Shown piece after piece: positions 1-8,491 of a stretch of 64,000 nt of DNA. The notes beneath the pieces were generated by a model. It had not been told where the DNA came from, made no database searches, and saw only the letters and a program-made list of their open reading frames with translations. The first letter of the stretch is position 1, and each line of letters begins with the position of its first letter. Location: contig AUYT01000001.1 in assembly GCA_000447245.1 (NCBI GenBank), positions 414,825 through 478,824 on the forward strand, read 5' to 3'. The DNA comes from a candidate division Zixibacteria bacterium RBG-1. GTDB taxonomy: Bacteria > Zixibacteria > MSB-5A5 > DSPP01 > RBG-1. Made by a program: the position numbers and the translations under genes.

Positions 1-816
1 GGAACTTCTAACTCCTGGACGGTTTTTAACAAAGCCTCAGATGACATAAACTCAAATATCATGGTTTATATTCAAGCTAAAAACGGGCATGTGTGGCTGG
101 GTTATGTGGACCAGGGAGTGGATGATTTAAATTATAATTTTACTTTATCTAAATATGATGATATAGTCACAAATTATCCAGCATCGAATTTTAACAACGG
201 GATTGTTACCAGTATAGTGGTAGATAGAACTGAATTAGTCTGGATAGGTACCACCAATGGTTTATACAAACTGGACCAGGATGGATTTATCACCGGCATC
301 CCGATTGCACCTCTGGGTCTGCAGGTCAACAGCATTGCCATAGATGAAAGAAATAACAAATGGATCGGGACTACCTCAGGGGTGGGGGTTTTAGACGAAA
401 CCGAAAATTTATCGCAAATTTTTACCACTGACAACTCCCCTTTGGCAGACAATTATGTCAACCTGGTAGAAATTAACCAGAAAAACGGTGAGGTCTGGAT
501 AGCCACCCGCAACGGACTTTCCCAATATGAATCCGGGACCGTAGCGGCCCAAAATTTTTCAGAGATTCGGCCCTACCCTAATCCTTTGGTTATCTCAGGC
601 TTCGGGGAAAAAGTCACTTTTGACAAACTCCCCTTCGGAGCCAAAGTCAGAATCTATAATCTGGCCGGTGAATTGGTAGCTTCCCTTAATTCCGACAATC
701 AATGGGACGGGACCAATGATAAAGGAGAGTTGGTGGCCAGCGGTGTTTATCTATTTTTTGTATTCGAGCCCAATGGACGGCACCACACCGGTAAAATCGC
801 GGTGGTTCGCAAATAA
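1..816 (+). CDS. Secreted beta-propeller protein with C-terminal T9SS type A sorting domain (5' end outside window)
   Basis: The reading frame is open from base 1, so the gene begins upstream; the first in-window ATG at 61 is internal. Repeats such as 'VWIGTTNGLYKLD', 'KWIGTTSGVGVLD' and 'VWIATRNGLSQYE' are blades of the two-component-regulator propeller (Reg_prop) type. From about residue 190 of the visible part comes a FlgD-like/Por sorting domain: 'PYPNPLV', then 'VRIYNLAGELV', 'WDGTNDKGELVASGVYLF', and a basic end 'GKIAVVRK'. In Bacteroidetes such domains send proteins through the type IX secretion system. Here that role is inferred, and the sprA-like gene at the other end of the window supports it. 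The gene ends 11 bases before the FemAB-like gene. Confidence 0.85.
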   Translation, partial: GTSNSWTVFNKASDDINSNIMVYIQAKNGHVWLGYVDQGVDDLNYNFTLSKYDDIVTNYPASNFNNGIVTSIVVDRTELVWIGTTNGLYKLDQDGFITGIPIAPLGLQVNSIAIDERNNKWIGTTSGVGVLDETENLSQIFTTDNSPLADNYVNLVEINQKNGEVWIATRNGLSQYESGTVAAQNFSEIRPYPNPLVISGFGEKVTFDKLPFGAKVRIYNLAGELVASLNSDNQWDGTNDKGELVASGVYLFFVFEPNGRHHTGKIAVVRK

Positions 817-827
817 AACCTGCCCGG

Positions 828-1790
828 ATGCCTCTTTTCCTAAAAAAATTAAACCAAATTGATGAAAAAAAATGGGAGAATTTAGTCTTAACTTCAAAAT
901 ATAGCAGTTTCTATCATACTTTATTCTGGGCCGGCATTTGGGAAAAACCTTTTCCCTTCTGTGAAGCCTTATTTTTTGTTTTAGAAGAGCAAAATTATCT
1001 AGCCGGTCTGCCTCTGATACGGTTTAAAAAAAAAGGACTCCTTAGTTTCTTCTCTATGCCTTTTGGAACTTATGGTGGAGTAATTGGTAACCTATCTGAA
1101 GAACAAAAAATCCAGTTTTTGAGACGGGTTGTAAAATTTGGCACTGAAAAGAAACATTTGAGATTACAAATAGTAGATTTTTTCGACCAAAATAAAGAGC
1201 TGGAAAAATTAAATTTCAAAAAAATACCAACTTTCACCCATACAATAAACTTAGAAAATTCCAGATCTGAGATTGGTTTTCAAAAACGGGGGTATGAGCA
1301 GAGTTTAAAAAAAGAGCTTAGCGTAAGAGAGATTGGCTCTTTAGATGAGGTGAAAATTTGCTACCAATTATATTTAACTACAGCCCAGAAGCATCAATTG
1401 AAGCAGGTAAAATACCCGCTAAAATTTTATGAAAATCTTTTTTTGAGCGGTGCAAATTCAAATCATTTGAAATGGTGGATAGTTTCAAAAGAAAAGCAAA
1501 TCATGGCCTATCAGATTAATTTTGTCTGCAAAGATACTTTATATTATTGGGATGGGGCTTCTTGGCCTGATTTTCTACCGGACAGACCTAACGATGCTCT
1601 GATGGGTCATAGCATAAAATGGGCTAAAGAAAACAGTTTGAAATTTTATAATTTGGGTGGTTCGCCTGAAAAAGCTGAAGGATTAATTAAATTCAAGGAA
1701 GATTGGGGAGGGGAGAGAAAAAACTATTTTATTTACGAAAGACAGTCCACACTAGGCAAAATTCAAAAAGCAGTCCGGAAATTCTTATGA
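828..1790 (+). CDS. FemAB-like / GNAT-fold aminoacyl- or acyl-transferase
   Basis: 320 aa soluble protein that looks like the FemAB/FemX superfamily (tandem GNAT folds), whose members transfer amino acids or acyl groups to peptidoglycan precursors or envelope polysaccharides. Supporting segments are the N-terminal 'YSSFYHTLFWAGIWEK', 'MPFGTYGGV', and the C-terminal signature 'NDALMGHSIKWAKEN..FYNLGGSPEKAEGLIKFKEDWGG', where a Lys-Phe-Lys near the end is typical. No signal peptide or membrane segment is seen. It is the first gene of a five-gene chain with glycosyltransferases; its stop TGA overlaps the ATG of the next gene (ATGA). The substrate cannot be told; by context it could modify a surface glycan rather than peptidoglycan. 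Confidence 0.75.
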   Translation: MPLFLKKLNQIDEKKWENLVLTSKYSSFYHTLFWAGIWEKPFPFCEALFFVLEEQNYLAGLPLIRFKKKGLLSFFSMPFGTYGGVIGNLSEEQKIQFLRRVVKFGTEKKHLRLQIVDFFDQNKELEKLNFKKIPTFTHTINLENSRSEIGFQKRGYEQSLKKELSVREIGSLDEVKICYQLYLTTAQKHQLKQVKYPLKFYENLFLSGANSNHLKWWIVSKEKQIMAYQINFVCKDTLYYWDGASWPDFLPDRPNDALMGHSIKWAKENSLKFYNLGGSPEKAEGLIKFKEDWGGERKNYFIYERQSTLGKIQKAVRKFL

Positions 1791-2863
1791 AGATTCTATT
1801 TCTTGCTGATGCCCGCTCTATTCATATCCAGAGATGGATTGATTTTTTTTTCAAAAGAGGCCACCAGGTCTCCTTAATTTCTTTAGAGCCGGCTAAAAAT
1901 ATAAATTGTGAAAAGTTTTATGTACCATCCAAAATTAAAGCCGGGTTCTTAAAATATTTTTTAGCTGTGCCCGAAATAAAAAAAATTGTAGAGAAGTTAA
2001 ACCCTGATTTAATCAGCGCTCACTTTATTCCCAATTATGGCTGGATTGGTGCCAGACTCAAGAGAAAACCGTTGGTGGTAACCAGCTGGGGCTCAGATAT
2101 TTTGGTTTCGGCTAGAAAATCTTTTTTGCATAAAAAGAGAACTGAATTTGTTTTAAGAAGAGCGGATTTGGTTACCTCTGATTCGAATTATCTAGCATCT
2201 GAAATTGCTAAACTAAAAGTTCCCGAAAATAAAATTCTAACTTACCCTATGGGAGTTTCCGCTGAATTCTTATCAACACGGAGCAAACCGGTTACCGCAA
2301 ATAAAAAAACTTTTAAAGTAATCAGCATAAGGCAATTAGAGCCGCTGTACAACCTTTCTCTTTTAATTGAAGCGATCCCACATTGTTTAAAAAAAACACA
2401 TAACCAAATTGAATTTTTAATTTGCGGTGAAGGTTCGCAGAAAGATTTTTTGGTTCAATTAGCCGAAAAATTGGAAATTGCGGACAAAGTAAAGTTTTTA
2501 GGAAAACTTTTTCAAACTGAATTGCTTCTAAATTTACAAAATGCTGATATTTATGTTTCAACTTCTCTTTCGGACAGTAGCTCGGTTTCACTCTTGGAAG
2601 CGATGGCTTGCCAGTTAATACCGATTGTGACAGATATCCCGGGGGATAGGGAATGGATTAAGGATGACCAAAATGGTTTTTTGGTACCGGTGAGTAAACC
2701 GGAATTGTTGGCTGAAAGAATCACAGAAGTTGTTCAGAATTATGAAAAATATCAGAACTGGACTGAGAAGAATTTAAATATGGTGAAAGAAAAAGCTAAC
2801 CTAGAGGAGAATTTGAAAAAAATCGAACAAAAATTTATAGAGCTGGTGGAAAATAAAAAATGA
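1787..2863 (+). CDS. Glycosyltransferase family 4 (GT-B fold)
   Basis: 358 aa. The ATG at 1787 was chosen because it overlaps the preceding stop as ATGA and begins the canonical first strand 'MKILFLADARSIHIQRWIDFF'; an upstream in-frame start at 1703 would run far into the FemAB gene. GT4 hallmarks are the N-terminal Rossmann half with 'SWGSDI', the acceptor/donor hinge with 'YPMGV', and the C-terminal donor domain 'VSTSLSDSSSVSLLEAMACQLIPIVTDIPGDREWI', where the E-x7-E-like retaining motif sits. It likely transfers a nucleotide-activated sugar during envelope polysaccharide or lipid-glycan assembly on the cytosolic face. The sugar cannot be predicted. The next gene again overlaps by four bases. 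Confidence 0.88.
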   Translation: MKILFLADARSIHIQRWIDFFFKRGHQVSLISLEPAKNINCEKFYVPSKIKAGFLKYFLAVPEIKKIVEKLNPDLISAHFIPNYGWIGARLKRKPLVVTSWGSDILVSARKSFLHKKRTEFVLRRADLVTSDSNYLASEIAKLKVPENKILTYPMGVSAEFLSTRSKPVTANKKTFKVISIRQLEPLYNLSLLIEAIPHCLKKTHNQIEFLICGEGSQKDFLVQLAEKLEIADKVKFLGKLFQTELLLNLQNADIYVSTSLSDSSSVSLLEAMACQLIPIVTDIPGDREWIKDDQNGFLVPVSKPELLAERITEVVQNYEKYQNWTEKNLNMVKEKANLEENLKKIEQKFIELVENKK

Positions 2864-4158
2864 AAAAAGTTCTGATTATAAGCTACTATTTTCCACCCGT
2901 GGGAGGAGCCGGAGTCCAAAGAGTTTTAAAATTTGTGAAATATTTATCTCAACTGGACTGGGAGCCAATTGTTTTGACGGTTAAAAATATCCAGTATCCA
3001 GCTTATGACTCTTCTCTACTGGAAGAAATTCCGAAAGAAACCGAAATTTTCAGAAGCGGCTCCTTCGACCCTTTAAGAGTAATTTACCTTTTAAAGAAAC
3101 CCTTCAGAAAAAGTAAAAATTATTCAACCGGCTTTAAGAAATCATCTCATTTCAAGTCCAGACTCTCCAAATTTATTTTTCTTCCGGATAATAAAATCGG
3201 CTGGTTATTTTTTGCAGTAATAAAAGGATTAAGAGTTGCAAAAAAAAATAAAATAGATTTGATTTTTTCAACCTCTCCTCCACCCAGTGCCCATCTAGTA
3301 GGTTTATTTTTGAAAAAATTCCTGAAGGCACCTCTGGTGGTAGACTTCCGGGATAGTTGGGAAACGTCATTGGAAGAGAAAGCCACCAGTTTTTTGCACA
3401 GGTGGCTTCAGAAAAAATTGGAAAAGAAAATTTTAGATAAGGCTGCTTCAGTTGTCACGGTAAATGAACAAATCCAGACTCTTTTACAGAATAGATATCC
3501 GAAAGTCTTAAGCACAGCCGTAATCACCAACGGCTATGATGAGGCTGATTTTGCCGTCTTTAATGCAGAAAAAACCGGCCATTTTACCATCGGTTATTTG
3601 GGGACTTTTAACCGGATAAACGACCCCACCCCTTTTTTGCAAGCCCTGTCCGAACTTTCCCAAGAAATTACCGAATTCAAAAATCAAGTCAAATTTGTGC
3701 AGGTGGGGATGTTTTTAGATTTCAATCTGCATGAATTAGTCAAGAAATTTGGCCTGGAAAATATGGCTGACCTTAAAGGTTACCTGTCTCATAAGGAAAG
3801 TTTAAAGCAGTTGTCTTCTGCTTCAATTTTACTTTTGATTACCACAGATTCGCCCGGCGCCGAAGTTTTAACTACCGGTAAAATCTTCGAATACTTCAGG
3901 GCAGGGAAACCGATTCTGGGGGTTTTACCTCCCTCGGGTGCGGCGGCTTCTTTGATAAAAGAAACCAAGGCCGGAGTGATTGTGAGTCCCAAAAACATTT
4001 TGGGAATTAAACAGATTTTGAAAGATTATTTTAGGAAATGGGCCAACAGTGAATTAAAAGTTGAGCTCAACCAGGAAAAATTGAAACAATTTGAAAGAAG
4101 AAATTTGACAGATAAATTGGCAGAGGTATTCAATCGGGTTGCCCAAAATAATGACTAA
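2860..4158 (+). CDS. Glycosyltransferase family 4, long form
   Basis: 432 aa. It begins 'MKKVLIISYYFPPVGGAGVQR', the signature opening of GT4 enzymes of the WbuB/WcaL kind with a Gly-rich acceptor loop. Further signs are 'TSPPPSAHLVG', 'PLVVDFRDSW' and the donor-site region 'TTGKIFEYFRAGKPILGVLPP' with the conserved E-Y-F-R-A-G-K-P-I. It starts with an ATGA overlap on the preceding gene and reads through to the start of a membrane glycosyltransferase, so it is very likely cotranscribed and translationally coupled. Role: addition of a sugar in a surface-glycan pathway. Substrate unknown. Confidence 0.88.
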   Translation: MKKVLIISYYFPPVGGAGVQRVLKFVKYLSQLDWEPIVLTVKNIQYPAYDSSLLEEIPKETEIFRSGSFDPLRVIYLLKKPFRKSKNYSTGFKKSSHFKSRLSKFIFLPDNKIGWLFFAVIKGLRVAKKNKIDLIFSTSPPPSAHLVGLFLKKFLKAPLVVDFRDSWETSLEEKATSFLHRWLQKKLEKKILDKAASVVTVNEQIQTLLQNRYPKVLSTAVITNGYDEADFAVFNAEKTGHFTIGYLGTFNRINDPTPFLQALSELSQEITEFKNQVKFVQVGMFLDFNLHELVKKFGLENMADLKGYLSHKESLKQLSSASILLLITTDSPGAEVLTTGKIFEYFRAGKPILGVLPPSGAAASLIKETKAGVIVSPKNILGIKQILKDYFRKWANSELKVELNQEKLKQFERRNLTDKLAEVFNRVAQNND

Positions 4159-5596
4159 ACCAGAAAAATTAATTTTCTTCGGCCTTCTCTTTTTTCAAAT
4201 TGTTTTAGGTTTAGTTTTCGTCTTCTTTCGCTTTGTTGATGCGGATGAAGGATTATATTTGAATTCTGCCTACTTAGTCAAACAAGGACAGACACCATAT
4301 TATGATTTTTTTTATCCCCAAGCTCCCTTGCTCCCTTTTGTCTTTGCCCCGATTGCTGACGGGGGAATAAATTCGCTATTTTTGGGTAGATTAATTTCTC
4401 TGTTGATTAGTTTGATTTTAGGTTTGCTCTTACTTTTTTATTACCGACGGATAACCACAGATTCTAAAAGCTCCTTGTGGCTTTACTTTTTTTACACCTT
4501 CAACGGGCTTTTTTTAGTTTATCATCCGGTTGTCAAAACTTATGCCTGGTCGGATTTATTTGGTTTTCTTTCTTTCATCTTTTTGAGCGAGTTTCTTCTT
4601 TTCAATCAAAAAAAAACTACTCTTTTTTGGGCCGGTTTATTCATAGGGTTGGCTTTTAATTTTAGGGCTACTTCTTTGGTGGTTTTTATTCTTCAAATTA
4701 TAATTATTTTGTTTTTCTCAAAGATTCCCAATAAGTTTAAGTCGATTTTGGCCTTATTCTTAGGAGCTTTGATTCCTTCCATACCATCCCTGATTTTTTT
4801 CTTTAAGGGTCCCTGGGTATTTTTCTTCAACAATTTTACTTATCACCAAATTTGGGGTAAAGAAGTGGTTGAAATGGGTATTTTGCAAAAGTTTGTGGTT
4901 TTAGGAAAATTTATCTTTTATCCGCAAAATTTCCTCTTAATAGTTTTGGCTGTTTTTGGTATTTGGTGGTCGTTTAAAAATAACTTCAAACTAGGGAAAA
5001 TACCTTTAACCTTCGCCATGACCTTAGTAATAATCTATTTTTTAGCTACCCCTACTCAATTTCAATATTATGAGCAGTCCTTGCCTTATATTTTGACTTT
5101 ATCCGCTTTTGGACTTTCGGCTATTTTAAATTGGCTGAACCACGAAAAACCAAGGTTGAAACTTCTTTTTAACTGGGGGAGCAGTATTTATTATGTACTG
5201 ACTTTAATTCCATTTTTCTTAATTTTTATTTTAGCGATTCGGGAAAGAGATCAATTTTTCAAAATATCAGAAGTGAAAAAAGTAGTTTCAATAATCCAGG
5301 AATCGACTACTCCCGAAGAAAAAATTTTGTCGGTCTGGCCCGGATATTTGGTGTTTTCCAAAAGAGAGGGAATTGAGGGAATGAAGACCTGCGGCTATGA
5401 AGTGACTCCCTTTTTAGATGGAGATGAAGTTAAAAGCTTAAATTTGGTTCAGCAGTCAGAGATTGAAAGAATTTTGAAAGAGAAGAAAGCCAAGCTGGTT
5501 GTGATTTGGGAGAGCGGTCTGGAGGAGTTTTATCCGGTAATAGAGAAAAACTATCAACTTAAAACTAAAATAGGAAAAGTCTCGATTTATCAATGA
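4151..5596 (+). CDS. Polytopic GT-C glycosyltransferase (PMT/ArnT-like, GT39 type)
   Basis: 481 aa, with about ten hydrophobic segments in the first 370 residues. Just after the first membrane helix comes 'VDADEGLYLNSAYLVKQGQ', matching the acidic D-x-D-E motif in the first periplasmic loop of GT-C enzymes that use lipid-linked (polyprenyl-phosphate) sugars. The C-terminal 110 residues form a soluble domain. The ATG at 4151 is preferred over the TTG at 4139 because it overlaps the preceding gene by only eight bases. It probably adds a sugar to a lipid or glycan on the periplasmic side. It lies within the coupled glycan cluster, followed by an ATGA overlap with a GT2 gene. Confidence 0.8.
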   Translation: MTKPEKLIFFGLLFFQIVLGLVFVFFRFVDADEGLYLNSAYLVKQGQTPYYDFFYPQAPLLPFVFAPIADGGINSLFLGRLISLLISLILGLLLLFYYRRITTDSKSSLWLYFFYTFNGLFLVYHPVVKTYAWSDLFGFLSFIFLSEFLLFNQKKTTLFWAGLFIGLAFNFRATSLVVFILQIIIILFFSKIPNKFKSILALFLGALIPSIPSLIFFFKGPWVFFFNNFTYHQIWGKEVVEMGILQKFVVLGKFIFYPQNFLLIVLAVFGIWWSFKNNFKLGKIPLTFAMTLVIIYFLATPTQFQYYEQSLPYILTLSAFGLSAILNWLNHEKPRLKLLFNWGSSIYYVLTLIPFFLIFILAIRERDQFFKISEVKKVVSIIQESTTPEEKILSVWPGYLVFSKREGIEGMKTCGYEVTPFLDGDEVKSLNLVQQSEIERILKEKKAKLVVIWESGLEEFYPVIEKNYQLKTKIGKVSIYQ

Positions 5597-6498
5597 GCCA
5601 GACAGATATCAGCATCATCATAGTCACCTGGAATTCTGAAAAATGGATTAAAAGATGCCTCGATTCGATTCTGGCCACTTCCGGAGATTTAAAAATTGAA
5701 ATCATAGCGGTGGATAATTTTTCTAAAGATAGAACTCTTGAAATTCTTAAACCCTATGGTTTGCAAATAAAGTTAATTCAAAACTCATCCAATTTGGGCT
5801 ACGCCAAAGGATGCAACCAGGGATTAAAAATTGCCCGAGGGAATTATGTACTACTTTTAAATCCGGATACTGAAATAAAAGAAAATAGCTTACAAAAAAT
5901 GCTGGATTTTATGGAAAAAACCCCAGATGTCGGAGCTTTGGGTCCGCAGTTAGTTGATTTTGAGGGACAAATTCAGCCATCCTGCAGGAGATTCCCCAAT
6001 TATAAGCTTTTGTTGTGGGAGCTTTTGGGTCTGTCCAGATTGTTTCCCAAAAGTAAGATTTTTGGGGCCTGGAAGATGGGAGATTTTGATTTTAAGAGTA
6101 CCAGAGAGGTCGAGCAACCGATGGGTTCAGCTCTTTTTCTAAGAAAGAAAGTAATCGATCAGATAGGTCTCATGGACGAAAGGTTCTTTCTCTTTTACAA
6201 TGACGTAGATTTTTGCTATCGAATCAAACAAGCTAGCTGGAAAATTTACTTCTATGCGGAAGCCAAAATTTTTCATTTCAGGGGTGCCTCCACCGGTCAG
6301 GTAAAAGTCAAAAAAATTATACTGTCCCACTGGGGACACTTTCTTTATTTAAAAAAATATCATGGTTCCGGTTTAAAAGCAATTTTGTTGTTACCCTTTG
6401 GGTTAGGACTGTTTTTTTCCTCTTTGCTAAGAATAGTTTCCAATTTTCTTAAAAAATTTTCTCCTACAAAGAAACTTATATTACTTAACCTCTTGTAG
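5593..6498 (+). CDS. Glycosyltransferase family 2 (rhamnosyltransferase-like)
   Basis: 301 aa. The GT-A fold is plain: 'ISIIIVTWNSEKWIKRCLDSI' at the N-terminus, 'IIAVDNFSKD' and 'LGYAKGCNQGLKIARG' for nucleotide binding, 'VLLLNPDTE' as the metal-binding D-x-D-like motif, and 'DERFFLFYNDVDFCYRIKQ' as the usual GT2 acidic block. A hydrophobic stretch near the C-terminus (about residues 255-275) may anchor it to the membrane. This is the last gene of the glycan cluster. The following 222 bases are free of genes and hold the promoter and operator of the dcw cluster. Confidence 0.88.
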   Translation: MSQTDISIIIVTWNSEKWIKRCLDSILATSGDLKIEIIAVDNFSKDRTLEILKPYGLQIKLIQNSSNLGYAKGCNQGLKIARGNYVLLLNPDTEIKENSLQKMLDFMEKTPDVGALGPQLVDFEGQIQPSCRRFPNYKLLLWELLGLSRLFPKSKIFGAWKMGDFDFKSTREVEQPMGSALFLRKKVIDQIGLMDERFFLFYNDVDFCYRIKQASWKIYFYAEAKIFHFRGASTGQVKVKKIILSHWGHFLYLKKYHGSGLKAILLLPFGLGLFFSSLLRIVSNFLKKFSPTKKLILLNLL

Positions 6499-6651
6499 AT
6501 TAGAGATTTATATTATCAAGTAGCAAAAGCGGCTCAATGTTTTGAATTTCGACTAATACAAATTTTTTGGCTTATTTTTCGGTTCAAAATATCCCCCTAA
6601 TTTATAGTCCTTCTTAAGCTTATATTTTCTTCGATTCCTGCAATTTTTTTC

Positions 6652-6680
6652 TTGACAAAAATCAGATAATCTGCTTTTAT
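6652..6680 (+). promoter_or_regulatory. Putative sigma70-type promoter of the dcw cluster
   Basis: A perfect TTGACA lies at 6652-6657, then 17 bases, then TTTTAT at 6675-6680 (4 of 6 to TATAAT). Transcription would start near 6687, inside the MraZ boxes, about 34 bases before mraZ. An alternative -10, TATAGT at 6678, would need a 20-base spacer. Confidence 0.6.
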
Positions 6681-6682
6681 AG

Positions 6683-6707
6683 TGGGATAAAGTGGTAAAG
6701 AGTGGGA
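6683..6707 (+). promoter_or_regulatory. Three MraZ boxes (autoregulatory operator)
   Basis: TGGGA (6683-6687), TGGTA (6693-6697) and TGGGA (6703-6707) repeat with an exact 10-base period. MraZ is known to bind direct TGGGN repeats separated by 5-base spacers ahead of mraZ. The boxes cover the predicted transcription start, a repressing position. The last box, followed by another G (GGGAG), is also the only Shine-Dalgarno-like sequence before mraZ, 12 bases from its ATG. Confidence 0.8.
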
Positions 6708-6720
6708 GATTTTAAGCAAA

Positions 6721-7161
6721 ATGACAGCTTTTAAAGGTTCATATAAATTTACCCTAGACCATAAGGGTCGGGTAAACATTCCGGCCAAATTGCGTAAGGC
6801 GACTTCCGGCAGTTCCTACGACTCTTTTGTAATTACGCGGGGCCTGGAAGAATGTTTATTTGTCTTCGCTTTAGATGAATGGGAGAAAATTGAGGAAAAG
6901 TTAAGAAATTTATCTTTCACTCAAAGCCATCACCGGCTTTTTATACGAATCTTATTGTCCAATGCCAGTGACGCCAATTTAGACGGTCAGGGGAGAATCG
7001 CCATACCCCAGAACCTGTTGAAATTAGCCAACATAGATAAAGAGGTCCTAATCTTAGGCGCTCTGCAGAGAATCGAAATCTGGAACCCCGAAATCTTCGA
7101 AAAATATCTGAAGCAGGCTGACCAGACCTACGAGCAGGTGGCTGAAAAAATTCTGTTTTGA
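6721..7161 (+). CDS. mraZ: MraZ, transcriptional regulator of the dcw cluster
   Basis: 146 aa, the normal MraZ length. It has two SpoVT/AbrB-like repeats: the first around 'YKFTLDHKGRVNIPAKLRK' and the second around 'NLDGQGRIAIPQNLLKLA', each with the family's D-x-x-G-R-h-x-I-P motif. MraZ forms ring oligomers that bind repeated TGGG boxes and repress their own operon. Three such boxes lie directly upstream. The stop codon shares its last base with the ATG of rsmH (TGATG), so the two are translationally coupled. Confidence 0.96.
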   Translation: MTAFKGSYKFTLDHKGRVNIPAKLRKATSGSSYDSFVITRGLEECLFVFALDEWEKIEEKLRNLSFTQSHHRLFIRILLSNASDANLDGQGRIAIPQNLLKLANIDKEVLILGALQRIEIWNPEIFEKYLKQADQTYEQVAEKILF

Positions 7162-8084
7162 TGGCAGATGTTTTGGTCCATAAACCGGTTTTACTGGAGG
7201 AGGTTTTGGAAAATTTAATCACCGACAAATCAGGAACTTACTTGGATGCTACAGTAGGATATGGAGGACACAGTTTGGGAATTCTAAATAGACTAAATCC
7301 GGAAGGAAAGCTAATAGGAACAGACCGGGACCAGGAAGCCCTCTCGGTAGCCAAAAAAAACCTAGAAGAATTCGGAGACCGGGTGGTTTTAGCTCAGGTC
7401 AGCTTTAGCCAATTGGAAGATTTTTTGAGACAACAAAACATAAGCCAAATCTCCGGTTTTCTGTTTGATATAGGGATGGGTAGCTGGCAGATAGAAACCG
7501 AAGAGCGGGGATTTAGTTACCTAAAGCCAGGGCCTTTGGATATGAGAATGGATAGAAAACAATCGCTGACTGCTTATGATATAGTCAACAGATATTCTGA
7601 AGAAAAGTTGGTCTGGATTTTTAAAAATTACGGGGAAGAAAGATTCGCTAAAAAGATAGCCAAGGCCCTTAAGAACACCAAATCCGAGATTAGAACCACG
7701 TCAGATTTAAGAAAGATGGTGGAGAAAGTTGTCCGAACCAATGTAATCAAAACTTTAGCCCGAGTGTTTCAAGCCCTAAGAATTGAAGTCAATCAGGAAT
7801 TAGAAGAGCTCAAAAAAGGGATTGAGACCGCGGTCAAATTTTTAAACCCGCAAGGAAGATTGGCCATAATATCCTATCATTCTTTGGAGGATAGAATCGT
7901 CAAAGAAAGTTTTAGAGAGCTGGCCAAGGGATGCAAATGTCCACCGACTCTACCGGTCTGTATCTGCGGAGCAAAACCGGAATTAGAAATTCTAAATAAA
8001 AAACCAATTGTGGCAACTGAAAAAGAAAAAAAATTAAACCCTAAATCACGCAGTGCCAAATTAAGAGTGGGGGTAAAGATATGA
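7161..8084 (+). CDS. rsmH: RsmH (MraW), 16S rRNA m4C1402 methyltransferase
   Basis: 307 aa, usual size. N-terminal 'HKPVLLEEVLENL' and 'YLDATVGYGGHSLGIL' form the SAM-binding site; 'FLFDIGMGSWQIE..RGFSYLKPGPLDMRMD' is the family-diagnostic block; 'QALRIEVNQELEEL' and 'ISYHSLEDRIVK' follow. RsmH methylates N4 of cytidine 1402 in 16S rRNA and almost always follows mraZ. The ATG at 7161 is preferred over a TTG one codon earlier. A 'CKCPPTLPVCICG' cysteine cluster near the C-terminus is a common feature of the family. Confidence 0.97.
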   Translation: MADVLVHKPVLLEEVLENLITDKSGTYLDATVGYGGHSLGILNRLNPEGKLIGTDRDQEALSVAKKNLEEFGDRVVLAQVSFSQLEDFLRQQNISQISGFLFDIGMGSWQIETEERGFSYLKPGPLDMRMDRKQSLTAYDIVNRYSEEKLVWIFKNYGEERFAKKIAKALKNTKSEIRTTSDLRKMVEKVVRTNVIKTLARVFQALRIEVNQELEELKKGIETAVKFLNPQGRLAIISYHSLEDRIVKESFRELAKGCKCPPTLPVCICGAKPELEILNKKPIVATEKEKKLNPKSRSAKLRVGVKI

Positions 8085-8491
8085 GAAGAAACCGAAGAAA
8101 AAGAGAGGAGAGATCCTCTTTTTACAAGATTTTCGTGACCAGCTTGTTCACTCTGGTGTGTCTGGCTTTGGTCTATATCTGGCAGAGAGTAGAAGTGGTT
8201 CAACTATCCAAGACCATCGGAGATTTGAAAACCCAGATTGCCGAAGAGAAAAAAGTTTACCAGTATCTGTCCCTGGATGTGGTTGACTTATCCCAGGGAG
8301 GGTGGATTGAAAAAATAGCCACGGAAAAGCTGGATATGCGCTATTCCACCTTGAATCAGATTCAACTGATTGCCGAACATACCAAACCCCAGAACCCGGA
8401 ATTGACTTTGACCCAGAGATTGGAACAATTTAAAAGCAATCTGGTGGAAAACCTGACAGTTTCCAGTTCCAACGCGGTGGAGAGAGAATGA
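8081..8491 (+). CDS. ftsL: FtsL-like divisome protein
   Basis: 136 aa bitopic protein: a very basic cytoplasmic start ('MRRNRRKREERS'), one membrane helix at about residues 17-34, then a predicted coiled coil ('VEVVQLSKTIGDLKTQIAEEKK'). FtsL sequences are weakly conserved. The call rests on topology and on position between rsmH and ftsI, which is where ftsL belongs. In known systems FtsL forms a complex with FtsB and FtsQ that activates FtsW-FtsI. It overlaps rsmH and ftsI by four bases each. Confidence 0.82.
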   Translation: MRRNRRKREERSSFYKIFVTSLFTLVCLALVYIWQRVEVVQLSKTIGDLKTQIAEEKKVYQYLSLDVVDLSQGGWIEKIATEKLDMRYSTLNQIQLIAEHTKPQNPELTLTQRLEQFKSNLVENLTVSSSNAVERE

